Source: Lepeophtheirus salmonis
Taxonomy: Eukaryota > Arthropoda > Copepoda > Siphonostomatoida > Caligidae
DNA length: 64,000 bases
Reading direction: 5' to 3'
Assembly: GCF_016086655.4 (NCBI RefSeq)
Contig: NC_052137.2
Coordinates: forward strand, 4,402,001 to 4,466,000
Position numbers and translations under genes: made by a program. Below, piece by piece: positions 22,401-37,400 of the stretch (positions are counted from its first letter, which is position 1; the number at the start of each line of letters is the position of its first letter). The notes beneath the pieces were generated by a model that saw only the letters and a list, made by a program, of their open reading frames with translations, made no database searches and had not been told where the DNA came from.

Positions 22401-25400
22401 AGGATGCTATAGAGTATAACTGTTACCAAGAGCAGCTATATATCGCCTTCCTTGACTGTTACTGTTAGAGTATCGGTGTTATAATCTATGACGTCAAAAT
22501 AAATGTGTCTAGCCTAGCAGTCGGTACGGTACATCAAATTGAAAATTCTAGCATACCCGATTACATGATGGTCTAACCATCATGTAATTATATTTATCTT
22601 CAGTCCTAGCTATCTTTATAGCTATTTTTCACTCATAGCTAGGACTGAATAATATAAAAACGAAGAAAATAATAAATGATAGCTAGAATGTATAATAATA
22701 AGTTCTAGTCACACACCTCCTACTTCTGAAAGTTATGTTGAACAGCGGAAATACCATAACCAGTTATTAACTTTGTCATTTCAGCTGTTGCTGTTATTAA
22801 TTTGTAGTAAATTATAAATGCCGGTCCTAGGACTGACAAATTTTATCAGGACCGGACTGATGGGACTGCAGTCTATTCAGTTTTTTTTAGACCGATCCAT
22901 CACTCGTCCCTTGAGTCTTTTAGGTGGGAGTATGAAAATAATGGCATTGATTTTGAAAGTACACAATAAGAGACACCCTAAAGTATGTACAAGTTTGCTT
23001 AAACTATATTTTGAAATCAGCTTTTTAGCTATTAAATATTTCCTCAAGTCCTTTTTTTTTTCTTTAAGTGTTTTTTTCCTTTGATATTAATATTATACAT
23101 ACTAAGTGATTCAGATATTTTTATATCCATCTTAAACTGTTTTTTTTTTTTTTGGGTGGGGGGGGCTATTAAGTGTCTTTAAAGGAAAGTATAAGTATCA
23201 TAGATAAGTATAAAGGGGTAGAGTACATGGGATGATTTATGAGTGTTTTATATGGGTTATACTGTATTAATTATGGTAATGTACCAAGCGGCTATTTTGT
23301 CAAGACATCAGATTCTTCTTCCAGAAAAGTATTTAGCTTTATGATTCAGATAAATCTTTTATTTCAGAGGCACTGTCGTAACAACGAAAACACAAGGAAA
23401 TGATTTTTAGGTTCCATCCTTACATAAAAGTCAATTAACACCAAAAGAACCTTGAACAAAAATCAAGAATTAAAGAAGTATCCATTTGGTTTCTTTACAT
23501 CATATGCAAACAGCCTAATATTTTACAGATATATTTCAACCAATTTTAGGCTTTGAATTAAAATTTCTGGAATGATTTAAGATACTTCAAAATGTTAACT
23601 GCAGTTTAAAAGCCTAATTTGAATTATGACTTAATTTGGCCCCGATATTACTTTTTTTCGAATATAATATATTCATTTTCTCATTATTTCATCGTGACAA
23701 TGAACTTTTGATACTAATATAGTGCATTCGGTGGCCCTCCATATGGTTAAGCAGAATAATTTGTTGATAGCAATTGAAGATAGTTCGTCAAATGATACGA
23801 ATATAATTTCAATATCCCATAGACACATTTGAGTCAATTATAGGTATCGTATTCAAATTTGTGGGATAAGTTAAACAGTTGGCGTTCGAAAAGTCTTTGA
23901 TCACATCGGATTTAAGAAATTTTGTAAAGCTCCAATCAAATTTATCCATTTATATCAGCTGAAACTGGATTTCTTTGCGAAAGAAAAAGTGGTTTAACAT
24001 TGTTATATGTTAATTCGTAATAAAAATAGAATCAAAAAGCTTAGAGGTTACCACATTGGTCTGCGCCGACCATAGCAACTCTGACATTATTAAGAGGCTG
24101 AAAGTTAAATCTCATAAAGTATACAAGGCAGTGGCTTGTGGAGGATGGAGAAACCCTCAGGGATTGCCCTAGAAGTTGTAGAACAATAAAAAGAAAGCTT
24201 GAAAAAAAATGAATTTCCGGTTCAAAGACTTCCCATCCCTTAATCTAAATCCTTTGGACTTTTCTATAAGGTTGCATATTGAGTCCAAAGCCAGTATAGT
24301 CTACCACAGGAACCTCAAAGCCTCTGTGGAATCCCATTGGAGGAGGATAACTATGTACTGCCTCTCGACCTCGTCTTAAAAGTGTAATTGAAGCTGGTGG
24401 AAATCAAATTCATGAATAATAATCTTATAAAATTTTCCTGCACTGTTGTGCGCATGGTTTTGTGGGACGATCAGAGTGGTCAAAGACTTTCCGAACAGTC
24501 GGTACACAAAACTTTTAGCTGTAGTTGAGTTTTTATTTGTTTATTTGATTTAAGAGTCTTACTTAAGGTGGGTTCTCTGAAGTCCCTCTTTATTATTGCA
24601 CTTAACTTCATAATTTAATATTTTTTTTTATTTAGAAAAAATTTTAAAATTACTTTTAGGTTAATGGATCACATGATATATTATTAAAATATATCATGTG
24701 ACCCATTAACATGATATATTATGATAATACCTAGAACGTGTATTTCAATAGAATCAAAGACTGTTCCTTTGGAATTTGAAGCTTCACAAGTATATTGCAT
24801 ATAATCATCCTCTTTTTCAAGGCTAATAATTTCAAGAGAAGTAAAAATAACACCATTCGATTCGACCTTAGTGGATATTCGATGCCTTCCATTCCCTAAG
24901 AGAAGAAAAGTAAAATTAAATTAAAATATCTGGGTACATATAATACATATTACCTCCACGGATTTTTAGTCCAGCTCTTTTCCACTTCACTATAGGAGGT
25001 GGATTTCCACGAATTGTAGCATTGAGTATAACTCTCTCTCCTAGGGGTTTTTGAGTGAGTCTGACATCCATATGAATTTCTGGAGCAACTAAAATGGAAG
25101 ATGTGGTTAAAATTTCATGAACAAGAGGTTGTGTGAGCATAATATTACAAAAAGTTCCAAGATTCTGATCTCTTGTACATATTTTCTAAATTCCTATTAT
25201 AAATAAATATAATATACAAAATCAAGAAATTAAACTTTATCGAGGGGGGAGGGCTTTAGCCCCTCTAAAAATTTCTGAACACCCCTAGCCCCCCCCAAAT
25301 ATATATAAAGTAAACCTAGTTATATAACAGCGTCGATAATTTTTTGTAGTGAGCCCCCAAATGATGAAAGCTAGGAACCCCATAAATTTCAACATAATAT

Positions 25401-28400
25401 TTACTTGATTCGAGATTAACCCTTTCAATGCTTTAAGTAATTATATCATATGCTAATATAATAGGTCTCAACTCGATTTGCTTTTATGATTGTCTAGTTA
25501 AAGAAATGAGTAAGAAAAAACTTAACACCTGCATTGAATACTAATTAATGCCCATGATAAACACTGATATTTGAATTTAATAAAAGTAATAAGTACTGAA
25601 AATCCCTATGAAATATCTGAATGAGTATTTTTTTTTTTTTTTTGACAACTAGAGATTATGACAGGAAAATATCTTATTATTTCCACCGTAATTGTTAATG
25701 TATACCTAAAATATGGGAATAAGATTGTTTAATGATATATATTTTAAATACATAATAGCATATTTGTATTTTTTTGTTAAGACCCCAAAATGTCAATATC
25801 AGGAATACTGACGTCATATGAAAACTAATACCTCTAGTCTAAATTTAAGATTTAAAAACGTTGAGTATAAATTGAAATAGGGATTTCTTATTCACCATTA
25901 AAAGAAATAATGGAAAATGAAAAAGTGCTACAAAAAGCTAGATGTTTAGGCTGTTAATATGTCTCTAAGTATCTTGGTTGAAATCAGAGCTCTAAATATA
26001 GTAAGTAGAAACAATGAGTTTTAATACTATCTGGAGGAGCACAAGCTCCAATCACGCAACTTGTTATGTTGAAAAACATCATTTTTGATGAAAAGTTCCT
26101 CTTGGTAAATTCATATGAACTTTGTACAATTATAAAGCTACAATATCTGCTGTAGTTGTAGTTTTATTTCAAAATCACGTGGTATTTGAATCAATTCTTC
26201 CATTTTGGGAGAATATTTCAAATTCCAAAAATTTGTTCTTGAAAAAAATAATTATACCTTGACTTAATGTATAGAATTCAAAATCAAAGTAAATTTATGT
26301 TAAAGGGTTTTCTAACTTGAATGTTTAACAAATTATGAAACTAATTATTAAACTGAGGAATTTGTCTTTCAAAAATAAAGTATTTACTTCAGTTTGTGTT
26401 TGGACAAGATCATTATGTTGTAAGTTTCATTCAAATAATTAATTAATAAAGCGGTATTCTTCGATTGATCTTTAGATACTAACGTGATTAATTTAATTCA
26501 TAAAGTCGGTAGAGTTGAGTGTATTTGCACAATGAGCCAAATGGATTTGGAGTCGTATAATGCAAATGGTTGGATTCAGACTCAAAATCACAAAATATTA
26601 GTCCAAACTGTAAATTAAGAATAATCAATTTTTATATGACAGTAGTTTTAATGAAATTGTTTATGTTGATTTATTATTTTAGGCACTGATAATTTAAATT
26701 GAATTTCTAGAGTATTATTCCAATAGTTTCTTAAGGTGGATTTATAATATTTAGAGATCCTGGCTCCGAATTTGCAGCTATTTTAAAATTTGTTACTCAA
26801 AATCATAGATAAATATACAAATTATCTGTATTCCAAACCGACTCCGTGAGTAAATACATGTGAATAATGATCTCCCAGCTCAATAATCAGCCATAATTCT
26901 TACTTTATAGGAATTGGATGTACCTAGTTACTAAAAATTACATTATTTTGATCCTTTTATGTTCATAAATGGGGATATAGAAAGTCGATACAGTCTGAAT
27001 GATGTCTCCGATTGGTTCTATTTTGCCACCAAAAATAATAATATTGTTCATCCTAATGAATTAATTACATTATTAATGCAACATTAATTTGCAAATATGT
27101 AATATTATTAAAATAAAACTTATTCTAATTCCAAATCCATACAATTTCGTGCATAAATACATGCAACTTTAGAAACTCCCGGCTGAATTAAATAAAATAC
27201 TTAAAATTACATTATTTTGATCCTTCTAAACTCATGAATTGGGGATATGAGTAATCCTTTCTTTTCGGCAACTAACATATAAATATATTATCATCGTTAT
27301 GAATTATTTACATTATTATTTAAAGATCAATAGAGGATATAATATTTAATATTATTTGAATGAAACATACTATATAATCTTCTACAAACCCGATCTGAAG
27401 TTGACAATTTATTTCTGAGTGGCAAATTCATCAGTTTAATAATGTTGTTAAAGTTTAATTTATAAAACCTTTTAACATATATCCATCCTTTTTTGGCCAA
27501 ATACAATTTTTAGAATTTCAAATGTTACCCCAAAAGTGAACTACGACAAAATATTATAGTCTTATAATTGTACAAAGCTTATATGACTTTACAAAGTTGA
27601 ATTTATCAAAAAAAAAAAAATAATAATGATGTTCTTTTCTAGAGCAGGTTGCGTGATTGGGACTTGTGCTCCTCCATGGGTATAAACTATCATTGTTTGA
27701 ATGTTTACACCAATCTCTTAACCTTAACAACCGTTTTTTGTAAACAAAACGCTTTCAAAAATGGGATCAGAAGACGGGTCCGTTTTTCGGACTTTGCTCG
27801 AACTTTTTTAGGAAAAATGAGTACCAAGTAGATCCTATGCCACCATCTGAACTTGCTACAATCCTACAAAAGAACTGCCCTTTGATGGTTGAAGATGTAT
27901 TAAAGGACTATATTTCATGGCTTTCAGAACCGGCTTCTGGCGAGGATATCCATCAAGGAATTTGGAACTCCCTTCAAAATGAGGGATTTATATATTATTA
28001 TGCGACAAGGGTTTTGAATATTTTTTTTTAGCAATTTGTTTTCTCATTCGATAAGAGAATTGCTTTGTAAACTAAATGATTGTGCATTCCATTAATTAAT
28101 GTTCTTATTTATAAATCATCTTTCGAAACTCTTGTCCAGGAGGTTCAAGATTTTATTACCTGGATATTGGATCATATAAAGGGACTCATTGATGCTCAGT
28201 ACTTTACGCAAGCACTTGATCACTCAAATGTAGTTTTGAAGAGCATAATGCAAAAAGAATCGGAAAAAACTCTGGGTAAAACGCACACTTGATAGACCTT
28301 AACCTTTATAACGTATTGTACAAATTTCAGATGAGCATTATAGCCTTGTGTACTTTCTTCAGAACCAAGCCATACTTCACCTTGAGCCTTACTCTAAAGC

Positions 28401-31400
28401 CATTCAATGTTCTTCGTTTAAAGAAGCTTCAAATATAACACAACTGAAACTTATTGCGGAAGATAGACCTTACTTCCTACCAGACTTTTTAGATGAAGAT
28501 AATTCTCTAATCTTTGATGAAGGAAATGATTACAAAATACGGGCCAAAGTCATTGTGGATCCTCATGGAACTAAGGGAGTTAATAGTACTAAGCAATTTG
28601 TTGTGAATGATCTACAAACTGCATTGAAAATAGCTCAAGATTCCGATGTAATTTATTTGGAAAGAGGGGATTATGACTGCAGCAAAAAAGTATATGAGTA
28701 GTTTTATTATAAATAATAATGAATGATTCATTTTATTTCGCAGTCTAACAAAACTCTACAAATTAAAAAAAGTGTGTCCATTATTGGAAGTTCAAAGTCA
28801 GATGTTAAAATATGTGGATCTATAGTCAAATGGGAGTCATGTAAGAAATTATACTTGTCGAATTTACAAATTGAAGTCAATGGATCGAATCTTGATGAAA
28901 GAGCAGAGCCAGTTCAGAATGGTATTAGTGAGGATATTTATTTACTTGGGGGTAGAACGGAGATTAACGGTTGTATCATAGAAAGCTCTGCTAATACTTC
29001 GTTGTATGTCATTGGAAATAATGAAAATACAACAGAGTTACAAGTTACTTTTTCCATCTTTGATGGATTAGAAGAATGTCAGCGTATGATTTGTCCAAAG
29101 GTGATGATCCATTTTTGGACCTACTTTTTTTTACAATCATTATTTATTTCCTTAGGGTTCAAGGATTCGTATGGAATTTGAAAATTGTTATGCGTCTGAT
29201 AGCCTCAGTTTTATTACATTTATTGATCATGACGACTCGCATCAGGATTGCTCCTATTTCTTCATTGACTCAACCTTTTCCCACATTCAAGACGCCATTC
29301 ATATTTCTCCTATGAAAACATCCAACTTCAGTCTCAATATCAGTGGTTGTTTATTTGAACTTAGTCAGTGGGATGAGGAGGTCAAGAGTGTAGGAGTTCA
29401 TCTTGAGTCCGGAAATGGAATTTGCATTAAAGGAAACGTTTTCTATTTGAATAGTTTAGATTCATCAGCCATTTATTTAAAGGATGTTCGTTATGGGCTG
29501 ATTGAATTAAATCATATAGAATCAACCAGTGATGCCATACGAACAACTTCAATAGCTGAAGGAATCGCTATACATAACTTTATAGATGAAGTTAGATTAA
29601 ATAATAATATTGTTAATGGAGCACGCATTGGATATCACTTCTCATCAAGCAATATTGAAAAGGGTCCTAATTTATTTTCATTATCTAATTGTGAAGCAAG
29701 TTTTTGCTCAGTGGGACTTCTCTTTGAGTTAAAGCAGAGTCAACTACCCAGGTCTTTATGTATTCATTCCCTAAAGTTGAGCAATTCAAATTACGGATTG
29801 ATGATGAATACAGAGTATACTCCCAATGACGAAAGTAAAGTCCAAATCTCTGGTTCGACCATCAATGATGTGCCTATACCTTTTCTTTTTCATAAGAAAT
29901 TCATTGATAGAGTTCGTATGATTGACAATAGCTTTACTCATACGTTGGACTACGAGTCAATGGATCCAGCTGATGCAGATCTACGTACTAAAATGTTTTT
30001 TTATCTTGCTACTGTGAAGAATTTGCCTTACCGTGTAGCTTTCGAAAGAGATGATTATGTTATTATTGAGAACGAAAGGTCGTATATTGATTTGGTTTCA
30101 AGCTAAATAAATTATCACATTTTATTTTAAACATAAAACATTTTGAGATTTTGTACCTTAAGAAACGAAAAATTGTTCCTTTGTTGCCAGGTAGGTTATA
30201 TAATTGTATCAGGACAAAATCTCATGTAGAACAAATATAAATAAAGGAAAGAAACTTACAGAGCACGTTCATAATTATTCTTCGACTGATTGCTGGAGGT
30301 ACGTTGTTGCTTGCAATACATAAATAGGCTCCATGGTCCTCTCGAGTTACTGAAGGAAACGTAATATCTGGTCCTGCTATAAGTAAGAAAAGGTAAATAA
30401 AATAATAATTATAAGTGACGACTTTGTAATCCTCTCGTACAAATATTTTGTTATTTCTATTCAGTTAGGACCCAGTCATCTTTTATTTATAGACACTTTT
30501 GAAGTGTATAAAGATGGTAAATTATCTACGTATTGCCTTAAATATCGAAGTTTAATTGCTAGTAGTAGTGGCTCAGTTCTAATTTCACTTGTTACTAAGC
30601 AAAGCATCCTTACTAAAAAAACACTTTTTTAATAAAAAAAGAGCATATTAGTTAATAGGAGCGTTTTCACTGACGTCAAAAAAAATTGCATCATAATTGA
30701 CAATTAGTCATCTAGAGGACTTATTTAAAAATCATTTTCACTTACGTCACAAATTGCATCATAACTGAAGGAAAAGCCACCTTGGGGGGGGGGCTCAAAG
30801 TTGATATTTTACTACTTAAAGTAGACAAATTTCCAATAAATCTTCATGAAACTTCATCAAATGGCTTTAAAAATTAAAAAAGACATAACATCTGCATTGA
30901 ATACTGCTTGATGCAAATGATGAACACTGATATTTGAATATAATCAAAGTAGTATGTACTGAAAATGGCAAGATTTGTACATATTAATTTTTTAGGGTTG
31001 ATTAGTGACGAGAAAAGTAGGATGATTAAAGAAAAAGATCTTTTTTTATATACTGTAATGCCTAATTTTTATATACATGATAGAAATAAGGTTTTATAAC
31101 GATGTAATAACATATTTTTAATTATATTAAGCTCAGATATATCATGAAACTCTGTAATAGAGGGATGAAATGTTGATGGGCAATAAGGTAACACTGAAGA
31201 TTTGTTAGGCAGTTTATCCTCTATAATAGAATAGTAAATGTATTTTATCGAAGCAAAGTATCAATGTATAATAACTTCGAAGTATAACGAGTACTATCGC
31301 TGGATCATTCTATTTGAGTGTATACATTGTCAAAACATCAGCAACGATTTTGATAATTTATGGTCAGGGTGTTTATTCTAAAAATTTGGAATTTTTCCAT

Positions 31401-34400
31401 TTTAAGATTATAAGTTGGGGAAAGAAGTATTTTCGTATTTCCCATCCTTTTTTCAAACTAACTATACTACAAACACTTTTTGGGACAGTATTACGCTTGA
31501 CTGGTTCAGTCTTGAATTATCGTGCGTTGAGTATGGAGGTCTAAAAGGAAGAAATTCGCCATATTTTACAATTTTAGTACCTGAAAGGAAAAAATGCTTC
31601 GAACTTTTCGATACTCTTTTGGTTCTTGTTGCACAATAGAGGTTCCAGCGATTTTGTTCCGGTGTATGGGTGGTGGTGAATGATGCGCCACGCACTGATA
31701 AACCTGTAGTCAAAAATATCGATAAAATCATGGAAAATATCGAGATAGATCGTCATGTTACCATCGACCAGGACCTGAATATTGATCATAAAACCCTTTT
31801 GAACCATTTACAGAAGGCTGGATACAAAAAGAAACTCGAATCGTGGTTCATCAAGATAACGTCAGGGGGCACGCAGCTTTGATAACGCTCCATAAGCTCT
31901 TATGCATCCCCCTATAGTTTCAGCCTCGCACCAAGTGACTACTATCTGTTCCTGTCTATACCCAACGAGCTTCTACAAATAGGTGTCAATGGAGATTTGT
32001 GAAAATAAATTATCTAGAGTTTTTGCCAATAGAAACAAGATCTTCTACGAGAAGGACATTTACGAAGTTGGATTATTGTTGGCAACAAGTCATCAAACAG
32101 AATTGGGCATACTTGGCTTAATCGGACGATTCTAACACTTATTATAAAGCAATTAATACGAAGTTACTTTTTCCCCAACCTAATATTTATACAAGGTTGT
32201 TTTTATGTTGACTTATCTCATATATAAATATATACCACACCCCATGAATAATAATTAATTGTTCTAATGAAATCCAGTTCAATTATAAAAGAATCTTCTC
32301 TTAACGCATTATTATATTATTTTTTTCGTCAGTTCCTCATCAACTATCTTTTTTTTTTATAAATCACCACTCATTATACAAAAAAGTTTTTCATGCATGT
32401 AAATGACCTTAAATGTAAACTGCAAAGGGGAAAGGAGGGGGAAGATAGAAATTGGCTCGTAGTATACATATATTTTGTTTTCCATGATTATTATTACATA
32501 TAATGAAGACGATTTTTCTTTCTTCATGTGTGTTATATTTGAATATCTTCAGTTTTGAGGGAGGGTGAAGAAAAATATATTTATAGAAAATATAATGTGT
32601 AGAGATTGGAGTAATATTAGGAGTGGGAACACATCTGTGAGGGCAAATAACGTGGGTTGACGCTAAAACTAGCGTTTAAATGGTAAGCACTTCGGTTTGT
32701 AAAAAAGAAAAGAAAATGAACATTGAAACCCTGACAATTAAAACATTTTTTAGAGAAGAGAAGCTTAGCTTTCATTACGTTTCAATAAATCATCGAAATG
32801 CAGGGTTGATCTCTTCTACAGGTACACATTTTATTTATTTTTAAATTTTTCAAAAGTCAAATTTAAACGAAAGGTTTTGTTAGAAACATTTATTTAACAA
32901 AATCATCACGGAATATTGATTGGCACAGCATTTATTTAATATGTGAGACCTTAGCTCTAATAATTGCCTCAATACGAGGCCTAAATCCATTTCAGGGCTT
33001 AATTATATAATCAAACTCGAGCTTGGTCCACTCCTTCTTGAAGGAAGCCTCTGAGACTGAACACTCCTGTGAGGAGGAGCACACACCTTCTCATCCAGAT
33101 GCACCTTGATAGAGTAGTCCAAAGGGGTTCGCTTCTGAAAAGAAGGGCGACCCTATATTGAGGTCCCAAAAGTATTGAACGTTGTCTCTCAGGATGGGCT
33201 GGGTTTTTACGGCGCAATGACATAGAGCTCCGTTGTCCCCAAACTTTTCCCTGGCCCAAGGTATCCCTTTTTTAAATAGAAAGTAAATGTAAGCATCTGC
33301 ATTGAAGCACTCTCTCCTCTCCACAAAAAATGGGAGGCCAGACTTTGTCTGTGCTAGCCACAACAACCATGGTTTGAGCTGGATTTTTTGTTCTGAAGAC
33401 ATGTCTCACTGAAGCTGACCCGAGCTCCTTGGATATGGCAATGGGGGACATGCCGCATGAGAGAAGCTTCAAAATTTAACTCCTTTGTTACTCCATTTTA
33501 CTCGTTCTGGTTTGCTCTGGTTTTGTTAATTGAGTCAAAAATTTGGAATAAAGAATCTTGAGTCACAGAGTTTGAAGACAATCGATAAATAATTTCCGAT
33601 TAATAAAAATTTAAATTAAGTGTACCACTAGATAAGATCAATCCTTAAAACACAAGACCTACTTCGTATCTAGTTAGATATCAGGGGCATCTGCGGAGGG
33701 GCTTTAGCCCCCCAAAAAAAAAAGGTTTATTAAGAAAAAAAAATTCGATTTTTCTTTATAAAAAACATAAAATCCGGCGGACGCGATATAGGGAGGAAAA
33801 ACTCCGTTTTCGACTCTCAATTCTACTCTGAGACAAGCAAGGACTTACACTTATAACACCTTATGCTAATTGGTAGCATTTTGGGGATGTAAAAAAAGCT
33901 AGAATTGAAGAATATAAAAACGAAGAAAATAATAAATGATAGCTAGAACGTACAATAGTAATACGTTCTAGTCACACAACTCCTACTTTTAAGTTAAGGT
34001 ATTTTGTCTTTTTGGAAGGTGTTATGAATTATCTTGAAACTTCAGCTACTCAAATGACGTATTTATTAGAAACTACGTAATTTTAGCTGTTGTAGTTTCT
34101 ACAAAAGACCGATAAGAACCAGTTCTAGGACTGACAAATTGTAATAGGACCGGATTGATATTACTGCAGTCTATTTAGTTTATTTTACTCATCCAACACT
34201 AACAGTCATTCATAACTACTTTATACCTAGATGATCTCTCCTGAAGAATAAATATATCAGCTTTGGAAAATATAATACACTCTTCAGATTACCAACTTGA
34301 AAGAATATAGCACGTTCTATGGTTATATTTTATACAACTTTAAGTATGGAGATATATGCGATGTCCAAGTATTAGAAACAGGGAGGGGATACAAAAAAGT

Positions 34401-37400
34401 GTGGGTTGACCCTAAAACATCCATTAGACATTGGCAGAATTTTCTGATTTTTTGTTTTTTTAAATTGTTATTTTTTTAATTAATTTTTTCATATGTAATT
34501 GACTGCCTGTTCTTGCTAGTATTTAGAAAATAAATGAGTGATTTCCTGAATATAACACCTCTAAAATTAGATTTGTAATTTTTTTTAAAGCGTAGTTTTA
34601 GGGATCTTTCTATATGGTTTGCAAAATTGGGACTGTAAAGAGTGGACATATCCACGTTTTCTCTGACACGGATCGGTTCGGATCTTTAAAAAATAAATAT
34701 TTAAGTAAATTTGGGGTACATATAATCCAAAATCTAAATTAGACAGATACTTGTCTCAAACTTTATACTCAAAGTCCAGACCTAAATAAAATAAGATCCA
34801 AATTAATGTTACATTTTCACTGATTACTAATACTGAAACAATAAAGAATCCAATTTTATTACTATGTATAATTATTGTAACAATAATATTGGATACGGCG
34901 TTTCCTTTATGTATCTCGCAACCTCTCCTCTGAAAAGAAACAGAAAGAGGTCCAAAATCAGTTGGGAATATTTTTGTGCTTGTGAGATAGGCAACGCCGT
35001 GTGGAATAATCGCGCGATGCAACCATTTATGTAAATGGCGCTCCAAGCACTCATCTAGATAAATGGATTTACTATTTTCAATGTTAATACGTTTCGGGAA
35101 AAGTAAATTTGTATTTTTTGCAATATTTCAATGCTTTATAAGAAATGTTACTATCATTCGATTTACACCAAGTATCCCCATTCTGCTTAATAACTTGTCG
35201 CCAACGAGAATCCAACAACTTCATAATGCCCTTTTCGTAGAAGCCCTTGTCCCGATTGGCAAAAAAATTGTACCCCAAAGCGCATTGTCCATTGACAGGA
35301 ACAGATGGAAGTCACTTAGTGACAGGTACGGACTGTAGGGTGAATAAATAATAACTTGTCATCTGATCTCCCGTAGCTTCTGACTCGTCATTAAATATGT
35401 ATGCGGCCTGGCGTTGTCTTGATGATGCTTTGTTGTCTCTTATTTACCAATACTGACAGTAGCTTCTGTTCGATTGTAAGCTTCAAACGTTAGAGCTGTT
35501 CACAGTAGAGGGCAGAGTTGAGCGGGGGGAAAAAATGTCTCGAACAGCAGTTTTGCAAGACGAACCAATAGAGTATTGATCCCTTATACATTGAAAATTT
35601 TCTTGGTCACTTTTGCGCGTTTTTCCTTTTCAGGTAGTAAAAATGTACAATATTGCGAATTTCTTCCTTTGAGACCTCCATACTCGGAGTACAATAATTC
35701 ACGGTCAAGTGCATTTCTGTCAAAAACCGCTTGTAGGTAAAAGTCATACCTTCACAACGCCTTATCGTTATTCTTAACCTATTCACTAATATCTATTTTT
35801 TATAACTATGTATAAGTTTTAAGTAATAGTATAAGCTTATAAGCTTATTAAGATCCAGAAAATCCCTCAGGTCTTTTTTATAATCCATATATGTTCGAGT
35901 ATCCAATGCCGGTTCGGATCTTTTCGGATAATACTAGTTTACTTATACGATAGCCGGTTACTTTTGGATTCGGGTCCAAGACTCGTCCTATCTCTACGTA
36001 GAAGGTCATACGTAAGAATTTCCATTTGTTGTTTATTTTAATAATACATTGATGAGTTTTTTTGCAATTGCATCCTTGAAGTTTCTGAGCCCAAAGAATT
36101 GTCAAATAGCACAAATTGAGGATTGCAAAACTCATATATCAAAAAACTGCAACTTCCATATACAAATGAAAAGTAATTATTATAAGAGAGCGTTTCACAG
36201 ACGTCTTAAATTGCATTATAATGGAAGGAGACGCCATCTTCTGATGCATTATCAGTTCTCACTCAGCATGAATATAAATGTTTTTAACAAAATGAAATAT
36301 AATTTTATGATTAAAATATACAAAGATAAAACTCATTTCCACGACTTCTACCCTTATTTGAATCTCATAAATAACTCACAAGCGGGGTATAACATACACA
36401 CACTTGCAGTATTTATATCTACTCATAATTTTTAATTTGTTTGTTGACCCTATAGCTCATTGTTGCATTCAAATAGTAGCTCCCGATGTTTTTAATCGTT
36501 TATAATAAAGAGGCTAAAAGGAAAGAGGAGCCAAGTTGGTTGAACTATATCAAGTAAACAAAAACTAGGTTTACGAATTATGTTCAGGATTCACGATCAA
36601 AATCAATCAAATCGATCAAAAATATAGAATATACATACCATCCGTAGATAATGAGGGTTATGTTTTTTTGTTTCAAAATAAACTTTTTAATTTTTTAGAG
36701 CATAATTATGAACTATGGCTTGAATTAAAATTTCAAATTTCTGGTTTATTCTAAAGAAAAATACATAACCCTCTCCGAAACGTTGACTTGTATGAAATTG
36801 CATATTTTGATTAATCTTAGTCAAAAAACGTGATATAACAATAAACTGCGCAAGAGATGCAAAAGCGCATATACATAATTTTAGACGAATCAGAATTAGA
36901 GATAAGAAAAAGCATTCTTGATATATATACATGACCCCTCTTTCCCTTACAGTCTCATTAGTTTATATAAGTGTTGTGTTGACTTGAGTTGAGTCGTTAA
37001 AAGTCGACTCAAGTTATAATTGTAAAAAGTATGATCTGCCGAAACATAAAACAAGAAACCCTGACAATTTGAGAATGTTTGAAAGGAGATCAGCTTTGTT
37101 CTCATGACATTTTATTAAATTAGCTGCAATCAGTCGTGAAAAAAAGGCAAATTAGGACAAATTCCACTCCGTATCTACCAAAGATAAAGAAATAAATTAC
37201 TGCCACGTTGATCCTTAATTCGACTCCAAGTCCAACAAACTATTTATTGTTTTTGAAAAAAAAAACACAATGTAGACTTTTGCACTTTCTAATGATCATT
37301 TTTTTGGCTTTTTTCTGTCACTCCTCCAGGTCTGGTATGGCCTTTTTGACAGAGCCTTTCTTCTTCTCTAATGTTTCACAGTTGCTGATAGTGTAGACGC

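Noticed and set aside
36049..36435. 128-codon frame
   Set aside because: No domain, codon use like random AT-rich DNA, and it crosses a small repeat shared with 30655-30775.
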